DNA from: Rhizophagus sp. LPA8_4_AMF
Lineage: Eukaryota; Glomeromycota; Glomeromycetes; Glomerales; Glomeraceae
Assembly: GCA_021464525.1 (NCBI GenBank)
Contig: JADRCO010000667.1
Span: 1-28,565 of the forward strand
Direction of reading: 5' to 3'
Length of the DNA: 28,565 bases
This document shows positions 21,713 to 28,565 of this stretch, piece by piece; the stretch's first letter is position 1, and each line of letters begins with the position of its first letter. The position numbers were made by a program, and so were the translations under genes. The notes under the pieces were generated by a model. That model saw only the letters and a list, made by a program, of their open reading frames with translations, was not told where the DNA came from and searched no databases.

Positions 21713-23093
21713 GGATTTTAATTATATACAGTATATGTAATCTGCGTACTTAAATTAAAATTAAATCTTAAATTACAAAGCCAATCGAAATATTTTGTTT
21801 TGTATAAGTTTAAGCTTCTGGTTTAAATTTACCAGTAAGGTTTGCATTTAACTGTTGGTAAATCATTATGAAAGCATTATTTGATTATTTCGTAAAAAAA
21901 AATTGTGTAAACATAAATAAATAAATAAAATAAAATAATAATTGTTGAGAGTTTCTGATTGATTCGGATAAAATTTCTTGTAACTAATACACAAACAAAT
22001 GAAAAAATAGATTTTAAAATTATCTTAATTCCATTTTTTTTTCCATTTAATTTATAGTTGAAACAAAATATTCTTGTTCATAACTTTAATTTCTCAACGT
22101 AGCTGGATAGAGTAAAAAGGACGCTTATCATTGCTACAACAAATTGTCGTTCCCAATGATCCAATTTCGATGGTTCTTTTTCTAGAATTTGAACGAATAT
22201 ACTACGTTACAATCGGAACATATATAAAATGAATGATTCTATCATTTATTTATATATATTATATTAATTCGAATTAAGTTTGGAGCACATTCTTTCCTGG
22301 CACCTTTCGAAAATCCTACTATTTCTGATAGAATTAAAACAATTATTATACTATTAATGTTAGAATAATATTAAATTAAAGCACCAATAATTTCAATAAT
22401 TTCCTATTGGGAAATCATTGATGAAAGATAATTTTAAGAGCTTGGTGCCATTAGCTTAATGCATTGGTATTTTTTGTACAATTAATTTAGAAAATCATTA
22501 CGTATAATTTGTAATCTTGCTTATTTAACCGAATTTCTCCCGGAATAGAAATAAAGTATTACACCATTACGGTACATTTGTACAAAAGTAGTTATGTTGG
22601 GAATATTAGCAAGAGTTACAGTAAACAATTAATTATTACTTCCCCACGGAAATATTTGGCCAGACTCCAAGTTGTTATCTGCATATCTGATATTGCGCCA
22701 GCGATGTTCATTTTTTATAGAATTATACATTTGGTAGTTTTTTGAGCAAACCGTGCAGGGTTTACAAGATCATCAAGATACTGTAATAGAGTACTAATGA
22801 ATCACGGACCGGAACAACCCTGCTCCCGGATGCATACATATATTGTAATTAAATAGATGTTCTACTCTTGCATAATTGCATTGTTTCAAAAGTTCAAAAG
22901 GACATCTACGATAAATATCAAAAACTTTTTTACTTATATATCAATATCGATACCGATTTGGTAATTTTTAATATATACATAGACACGACTTATTTAGAGT
23001 CGTAAATTTTACATAGGATCTGTTGTTCTGTTTGTTTAATAATAAATTAACAATCATAAATCATTTATAATCATACAATCATAAATCTATAAT
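21713..23093. other. intergenic stretch between divergent genes
   Basis: No coding frame of note. It lies between the starts of the membrane-protein gene and the RAD1-like gene, so it should hold both promoters. It contains a 68-bp hairpin (22381-22448) and a small inverted pair, GCAGGGTT (22758-22765) and AACCCTGC (22815-22822), in a GC-richer patch resembling a degraded foldback. A repeated dodecamer CAATCATAAATC occurs at 23051-23062 and 23076-23087. Confidence 0.5.
22381..22448. repeat. 68-bp hairpin (short foldback)
   Basis: The outer arms GCACCAA (22381-22387) and TTGGTGC (22442-22448) are perfect. An inner stem pairs AATAATTTCC (22395-22404) with GGAAATCATT (22410-22419), with one mismatch and a five-base loop. 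Similar in size to the hairpins at 1254 and 2847. Confidence 0.5.
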
Positions 23094-23103
23094 GCCGGCC
23101 GGC
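23094..23103. repeat. all-GC palindrome
   Basis: GCCGGCCGGC is a perfect 10-base palindrome made only of G and C in a strongly AT-rich setting, just outside the foldback at 23117. It could be a protein-binding site or the trace of an element end. Confidence 0.35.
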
Positions 23104-23116
23104 TAAGAAATATCAA

Positions 23117-23276
23117 TTTATATCTGTTGTTGACCATGTCCCAAACCTACCCATCGGCCTAAATTATCGGCCCATTCTAATAATGCCTTAAAACTGTACC
23201 AGCGATGATCTCCTAATTTGGGCCGATGGCCCGATTTGGAACATGGTTTTGATTTGGTCTACAACATCTGTATAAA
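23117..23276. repeat. 160-bp foldback element upstream of the RAD1-like gene
   Basis: The core arms 23134-23167 (CCATGTCCCAAACC, then CCATCGGCCTAAATTA) and 23214-23246 (TAATTTGGGCCGATGG, then TTTGGAACATGG) pair closely. The similarity continues outward: TTTATA and TGTTGTTGACC on the left pair with GGTCTACAACA and TATAAA on the right. The loop is about 46 bp. It ends 58 bp before the start codon of the RAD1-like gene. No coding capacity, so a miniature inverted-repeat transposable element is the likeliest identity. Confidence 0.65.
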
Positions 23277-23278
23277 TA
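23271..23278 (+). promoter_or_regulatory. candidate TATA box of the RAD1-like gene
   Basis: TATAAATA lies 57-64 bp upstream of the ATG at 23335. It overlaps the right terminus of the foldback element, so the element may contribute the core promoter. Confidence 0.4.
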
Positions 23279-23334
23279 TTCAGTTGATTAAAAACACGTC
23301 AAAACAATTTCAGTTCTCTTATACCCCAAGAAAT

Positions 23335-24817
23335 ATGTCTTCTGCATTTTTAACAACGGTAAATAAAAAAAATTATCGTGTTGAAAGATAATTCTCGTGT
23401 TTTCATTATTTTAACAAATATCTTAATAATTTTAAGGATTCGTCGGAACAAATAACGCCTTTATTTAAGGCTAACACAACGAATCCAAAACGACTTTTTG
23501 AAATTCTCAAAGGTGTTAGCTTGAAAAAAAAAGTGAATAATAATATGAAAAACAACAATAATAAATTAATTATCTTTTATTTTAAAAGATATGATTAATT
23601 TTCCATAATGATTACTTATCTGTTTCTTCTTTTTCTCGTTTTAGGACTTGGGTCATATGTCTATAACACTTAATGGTATATCCGTGAAAACCGGTTCAAC
23701 TGGTCAATTTCAAGGTAAAGAAGGTCCTTTTTTTTTTAAAAAAAAAAACAAATATTTTATTTAACTATATTTATTTATTTACCTTATTTTTTAGCTGTAA
23801 CGTTCATTCCGCGCGAATTCTTCTATTCATATACTTTTAATGGAACGGAACCACTTGAAATTGTTATTATATTATCAGATCTGTATGGAATTTTAGGGAT
23901 TGTCCAAGACGATTATGATTCTTTGGATCAACCTTTGGATGAAGAATTTCACTCTTTGCAAGGATATTCTTCTGAACTAGGAGATCAAGAAGGTCAACAA
24001 CAATTATTCACAGATGACGGTGGGGATGAATCAATTATGAATAATGAATTTGGGTTCAACTATCAAGAATTTGAAGCATCATTTGAATACGAGAAAGAGG
24101 ATGCAACATTTAATGTAAAATTATTTGATAATACGACTTCAAGTATGATTGAAATAACTCCTGTATTACAAGAACCATTGCATGATATTCCTGAACCACC
24201 AAATAAGGCTATTTTTTTCAAAATTTTATTTTACGAATTGAAAAGGATTCTAAGAGATTGCATCAAAATTGGATCAAAATTTCGATTGAATGGATACAAA
24301 CATGAAATAACCGTGTTGAGATTTAGTAGTCGTAATGAATATCAATTTGTTGAAGTAATAATGTTTATATTGTTATTAAAATTCTTTTGAATTTATATTT
24401 AATTTTTCTTTGTTAATATTAATAGCATTCTATTAGACCTGATGCATTTTATCAATACAGGATTAATGATGATTTTCAATTCACGTACGTAAAAGAGATA
24501 TTAAACCCAAATATTTTTATACGATTGATTTTTGTTCATATTCTATAAAATTATTTTTTTTAAAATAGATATCCAAAACATCACGTTCAACCTTTGTTAT
24601 CCTTACTTATCAATAAAAAGGAAAATATAGAAGTGGTGATTTATACAAATGGACTAATGAAGATGAAGTTTTGCCCTGGTGATGTACAAAATTCATACGT
24701 AAATTATATGGTAAGTATATGTGAAATCATGAACATGAAGTATTTTATTACAATAAGTTGATTTCTTTCTTTTTTTTTAAAAAAAAAAAGATGGCGACAA
24801 TGGTTGAAGGCGAGTGA
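23335..24817 (+). CDS. divergent RAD1-like checkpoint clamp subunit
   Basis: Seven exons: 23335-23358, 23437-23532, 23645-23714, 23795-24354, 24426-24484, 24569-24710 and 24791-24817; GT-AG introns with consistent phase give 325 aa. The N-terminal part fits the first half of RAD1: LFEILKGVSL aligns with the 'LSTILKAIHF' helix of human RAD1, LNGISVKT with 'KNGIKVTV', AVTFIPREFFYSYTF with 'ANAFIQAGIFQEF', and IILSDLYGILG with 'LTVLLDCLSIFG'. The C-terminal part (residues about 202-325) has the clamp strand order, ending in VVIYTNGLMKMKFCPGD. RAD1 joins RAD9 and HUS1 in the 9-1-1 ring loaded at damaged DNA. Between the halves, about residues 97-200, lies a long acidic Gln/Glu/Asp-rich stretch, making it longer than human RAD1 (282 aa). 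The last exon codes only eight residues behind a T9A11 tract. Another sliding-clamp relative (HUS1 or PCNA-like) is possible. Confidence 0.65.
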
Positions 24818-24858
24818 TCCAAAATACGAAGTTATTCGCGTATATATATTATGTACAA

Positions 24859-24864
24859 AATAAA
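24859..24864 (+). terminator. candidate polyadenylation signal of the RAD1-like gene
   Basis: AATAAA lies 42 bp after the stop codon, within the 110-bp gap before the convergent gene's stop. The two 3' untranslated regions probably overlap. Confidence 0.4.
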
Positions 24865-24927
24865 CACTCTTTGCAGTTAAATATTTTACTGAATATTTCA
24901 TATCATAATAAATACTACTACTACACT

Positions 24928-26302
24928 TTACTTAAATTTAGCCAAAAATTCTTCTTTAAACTTGCTTTTTTCTGATAAAATAATAAAATTTGGAATTCCA
25001 TCTTTAATAACATATTTAGGATGAGATAAAACTTCTTTTAAAGTACAATTTTTTCCAACTTTAACTAATTTAGTTGTCGGTACAGCATCACTACCACCTA
25101 CTACAGGTGTGGGTAAATTATATTCAAAATAAATCAACAATTGAGAAGGGATATATATTTTTTCATTATCCCATGGAGCATGTTGTTCAAACATTACTTC
25201 TAAATGATCTAAAAATGTTGTTTTCTCATTAAATGATTCAATAAAGTCCGATTCTTTATACTCCGGGTATAAAAAAAATACTGGCCAAATTAAATTGTTT
25301 GTTTCTTTATCTAAACGAACTGATTTTAGTGATGTTTGTGTTTTTGATGATGAATATTCCATACTTATATTTCTTTCCTATAAAGAATTTTTTTGATCAT
25401 TAAAGGCTTGGCTTGAAGAAGAAAAAAAAATATTTTAAATACCTTTATCGCTCTCTTTAATTCTTCCTCTGATTCACGTTCTTTACGCTCTCTTTCTTCT
25501 TTCTCTTTACGTTTCTTATCTAGAACTTCTTTTTTCTTTAAACATTTTTCTTTCTCATTCTGTAATACTAAATTATTAGGTTGTATCTATACAGTGAAAA
25601 TTTGAATTAGAATTACTTAATCTCCAAATAAAAAATTAAATTTAAAATGAGGCATTTTACCGCAAGTCCATGTTCACAACAATCTATAGCTTCCTCAATT
25701 CTATCAAGAGCATATAATGCCTTCACAGAACGATAATACGCTTTACTGTTTTTTGGATTTAATTTTAATGCTTTTGAACAATCTATTAAGACTTTTCTAT
25801 AATTCTCTGTTTTCAACATCAAAAAGAAGTTAATTAATTAATAATTATATCACTTTTTCATTTTTTTTTAAGTATATACACACCTAATTCGAGATTAACA
25901 GCGGCTCTATTAGTTAAACAAGCCTCAATAATTTTATTATCTTTACAATCTGTTTCTAATGCTTTTGTATAATAATTTATTGCATCTTTGTATTGTGATT
26001 TACCAACTTTAAAACATTCATTTCCTTGATTCTTAAAATTTTCTGCTACCTCTGTTATTTTTAAAAATATTCAAAAAGAATTTACTAAACTTATATAGAA
26101 AAAAACATAATTATGATATTACAAGAATACCTTCAGGAGGACCGTCATAGATCAGAGACTGTAAAGCGGTTAAAGTTTCATTCTCTTCTTCAGGTAATTC
26201 GGTCATGAATAAAGGTATTTTATTCATTTCTTTGAGTAAATCAGTACCTTCCCCAAATCCTCCATCTACTTTTGCTTTTTGTGGTCCTAACATATTTGTC
26301 AT
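24928..26302 (-). CDS. CNS1: TTC4/CNS1-type TPR co-chaperone of Hsp90
   Basis: Five exons: 26131-26302, 25884-26051, 25661-25806, 25443-25586 and 24928-25377; GT-AG introns of 79, 77, 74 and 65 bp, phases 1, 1, 0 and 0. The product is 359 aa, near the length of yeast Cns1 and human TTC4. The leader contains PLFMTELPEE and DGPPEG, typical of the family. Residues about 59-160 hold three TPR units (FKNQGNECFKVGKSQYKDAI; AYYRSVKALYALDRIEEAID), which bind C-terminal EEVD tails of Hsp90/Hsp70. Residues about 165-215 are a charged Lys/Glu coiled coil. Residues about 225-359 are the C-terminal 'wheel' domain (LIWPVFFLYPEYKESDFI; HAPWDNEKIY; VGKNCTLKEVL). The family is cytosolic and acts with Hsp90; Cns1 is essential in yeast. 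The gene looks intact. A T13A10 tract lies 19 bp before the start codon. A second Met at residue 4 is an alternative start. Confidence 0.9.
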
Positions 26303-26320
26303 TATTGTTAATACTCCGAA

Positions 26321-26349
26321 TTTTTTTTTTTTTAAAAAAAAAATTTTTT
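26321..26349. repeat. T13-A10-T6 homopolymer tract
   Basis: Thirteen T bases are followed directly by ten A bases and six T bases, in the promoter-proximal DNA of the co-chaperone gene. Similar T(n)A(n) tracts occur at 3438-3455, 23728-23748, 24770-24789 and 28311-28330. Confidence 0.7.
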
Positions 26350-26529
26350 AAGGGTAGAGACCGTAGAGCGTATTTGTTGATCAGATACAAAATAAACTAA
26401 AAATTTTAGGATCAGATGTTGGTACATATTACCGGATAAATTACTGGCACAATGTTTTACCCAATCAAAATCGTTTATTTTTCATTAGAATAAAAAAAAT
26501 TATTTTTGACGACTATAAAGCCAACTTCC

Positions 26530-28165
26530 TAGTTCCTATACTTTGCTCTTTCAATAGCATTTTCAGTTACACCTATGAAAATAAGATTACATGTTATTTG
26601 AGAAGTAGGAGCTGGCTTATTAAGCTTGAATTTGACTTTAACCAAACCACAAATTACAAGATCAAGCAAGTACACAACTTCTTCTTGTCTTTTAAGAATA
26701 CGTTTATAATTTTCTTTGTAAATATCTAACTAATTTTAATTTTTTTTATAATTGACATGCTTTTTGACCTGCAAAAAACTTGAACGATATCATCCTGGGT
26801 TGTATTTTTATTATTATTTTTCATATAATTAATGCAGTAACCACTCACAATATATACAAAATATTAGGGATGTTATTCTGCTCAAAGTGCTCAAAACCTG
26901 CTTAATGAAATTCACCAATTATTACTATAATTATTCTTTGATATGCGACTAATCAAACTTGGCAATAATAATCTTTAGACCATATTTCATTAATGATAGT
27001 CAATGATTTGGCTTGATATAGGATCCAAACAATACTAATATAGGTAACATCCAAGTTTGCTTAGCCATCATATAAAAATTCTCAAAAATTTGCTTATTTT
27101 GAAGTATTTTCAAAATTTCTTATCCTACATTCCCCTGTTTTTAAGTGATCCAGTGATTGGAATTTAATCATCTTAGGTTCATTGGAATCATCTTGATGAG
27201 ATGAATCTAATGATATAAATTTTATTTTCTAGGACTTATATTGATAAAATTAATTTTTTTGCATACAGGATGTTATCTATATTAGTATTGTTCAGGATCC
27301 TCTTGATATTAATATTTATAATACCTTGAAGCTTGTGCTCAAGGCTATTTTATCCAGAAAATGCTCAAAAATAATTACTCAATTTGAACATTATTTTTTA
27401 TTATTTGCTACTAATTAAACTTATTATTAATATCTTTTTAAATGAAGTTATTTATTACAAAAAATTATTTTGACTCTTTTTTAGCAAGTTATTTTGAAAG
27501 CTAGTTTAGGTTATATAAAATAGAATAAACTTCTTGGTGAGCATTCTGAATTATTGGATAATGGATTTTATAACATAAACAGTTATTACATTTTTCACAA
27601 GGTATGACTTCATTATTATCAGCCCAAAAATAGTATTACATAAGAAATTTATGTGGCATTCATATTGTGATTCACAAAAGAACATTACTTTTGTCTTTTT
27701 TCAAGGTACTCTTGGTATTTCATATTATCTATTAAGCTGAGTCAAATAAAATAAAACACTATTAATTTAGGATTAATATTGAAAAATAAATAAAAAAAAC
27801 CTTTCTTTACCTACAATAATTCTATATACAATCTTGATGTCTTATTATGAGTAATAAATAGTATGTTTTACTTTTTTTCTATCATGACCTACCTTTTCAG
27901 CTTTTTGAACAAAATTTTCCTAATCATAAAATTGTTAGTTATTATTGTTTATTTGAGATTCAATGAATAAATGTGATAGTTTACTTAAACTGAGTGGAAA
28001 AGTATAATGAATTACTAAGCAAACATTGGACATATTGATTCCTAGTTCAAAAGCATTTGTTGCAATTTGACTTGAGTTAAACCAGGACCTCAGACATCTC
28101 ATACACAACTCACAACTGATCTGCATAGATTTAAGCACTTTGCTCCTTCCAAATTTCAATATAAT
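26530..28165 (-). pseudogene. decayed RecQ-like DNA helicase gene
   Basis: Pieces in order on the minus strand match a RecQ/Sgs1-type helicase. At 27960-28160, IATNAFELGINMSNVCLVIH with YTFPLSL matches motif V ('AFGMGIN-PNVR-VIH'). At about 27820-27893, VGHDRKKVKHTIYYSH matches the 'GRAGRDG...IFYS' motif VI region with key residues changed. At 27579-27623, ADNNEVIPCEKCNNC is the zinc-binding 'CE-C-NC' motif. At about 26770-26805, DDIVQVFCRSKS, and at 26540-26735, KENYKRILKRQEEVVYLLDL and IGVTENAIERAKYRN, fit the C-terminal region. Several stops and frame changes separate these, the N-terminal ATPase half is absent from the window's end, and a 280-bp foldback lies between the zinc and C-terminal pieces. 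RecQ-like genes are repeated in such fungal genomes, often near transposons. Confidence 0.65.
27021..27300. repeat. 280-bp foldback element inside the helicase fossil
   Basis: The arms 27021-27052 and 27268-27300 begin at GGATCC and end at the inner TAACATCC, pairing with one indel and about two mismatches (core ACAATACTAATATAG). The loop is about 215 bp with no coding sense. It probably inserted into the RecQ-like gene, although it could be part of a larger element. Confidence 0.6.
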
Positions 28166-28565
28166 CTGCTAAAAACTCAATATGACTTCCAAATTTATAT
28201 GTAATTTGCTAAAATTCAGAATATGACTTCATAAAATTTTTAAAAAATTTTCTATGTAAAATAAGCTTAAAATTAATCAATTGGTGTAAAACTTTTATTG
28301 TAAAAGATAATTTTTTTTTTAAAAAAAAAATACTTTAATATATCCCATCTACTACCCCTGACCACCCACCCTTAGGAATTTTGGATCATTATATAATTTT
28401 TATCTTTACATAGACATGTATGCAGAACACATATGCAAAATGCAAAAAAATGTGATGCGTCTTATGCACTCCTGAAATTACAATTACGCAACATATAAAT
28501 TATTTTATTTTATCATTATAATTAATTTGCATTAAGATAATGGTATTATTTAATAAAAAACAACT
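28166..28565. other. window edge, no gene seen
   Basis: No helicase motifs or other coding signal can be read. The stretch holds a T10A10 tract (28311-28330) and a GC-richer patch (CCCCTGACCACCCACCC near 28355). More of the helicase fossil might lie beyond the edge or be too decayed to see. Confidence 0.45.

Noticed and set aside
24704-24901. Minus-strand frame of 65 codons
   Set aside because: Antisense to the last intron, last exon and 3' flank of the RAD1-like gene; low-complexity composition.
1-28565. LTR retroelements, Polintons or other virus-derived elements
   Set aside because: No long terminal direct repeats, reverse transcriptase, integrase or capsid-like motifs were seen in any frame.
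1-28565. tRNA, rRNA or CRISPR arrays
   Set aside because: No cloverleaf-compatible TTC-loop context, rRNA core sequence or regularly spaced direct repeats were found by eye.

Overview
The window reads as nuclear DNA of a fungus with a very AT-rich, repeat-laden genome and genes broken by short introns. Divergent tandem MATA-HMG-like genes, a RecQ-type helicase fossil, a CACTA remnant and many small foldback elements point to an arbuscular mycorrhizal fungus of the Rhizophagus type (Glomeromycotina). That assignment is inference from gene families and composition, not from a marker gene. All gene models below were built by hand from splice signals and reading phase. No tRNA, rRNA or CRISPR array was seen.

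Layout. Positions 1-2920 are gene-poor, with two compact hairpins. About 2920-9250 (unit A) and 10412-15720 (unit B) are an old tandem segmental duplication. Each unit carries one minus-strand, three-exon gene with a divergent HMG box: A at 5033-5854 (191 aa) and B at 11706-12469 (203 aa). Intron phases are identical, and flanking non-coding DNA still aligns in blocks. A CACTA-type transposase remnant (8639-8860) lies only in unit A. The spacer 9251-10411 holds small repeats. From 15721 to 20156 no host gene is seen, but there is an 835-bp Tc1/mariner-like element (17389-18223) with imperfect 25/26-bp inverted ends and TA at both borders.

The right third is the gene-rich part. A six-exon minus-strand gene (20157-21659) encodes a 359-aa protein with seven predicted membrane segments and a Cys-rich N-terminus. 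A seven-exon plus-strand gene (23335-24817) encodes a divergent RAD1-like checkpoint clamp subunit. Convergent with it, 110 bp away, a five-exon minus-strand gene (24928-26302) encodes a TTC4/CNS1-type Hsp90 co-chaperone. From about 26530 to 28165 lies a decayed RecQ-like helicase gene containing a 280-bp foldback element.

The genes do not form one pathway. The two HMG genes are a local expansion of putative transcription factors, the membrane protein is a candidate sensor, and the RAD1-like and TTC4 genes are housekeeping-type neighbours. The most interesting points are the HMG pair with a shared C-terminal motif of unknown role, the receptor-like seven-pass protein, a foldback whose edge coincides with the TATA motif of the RAD1-like gene, and recurrent T(n)A(n) tracts with n about 9-13.
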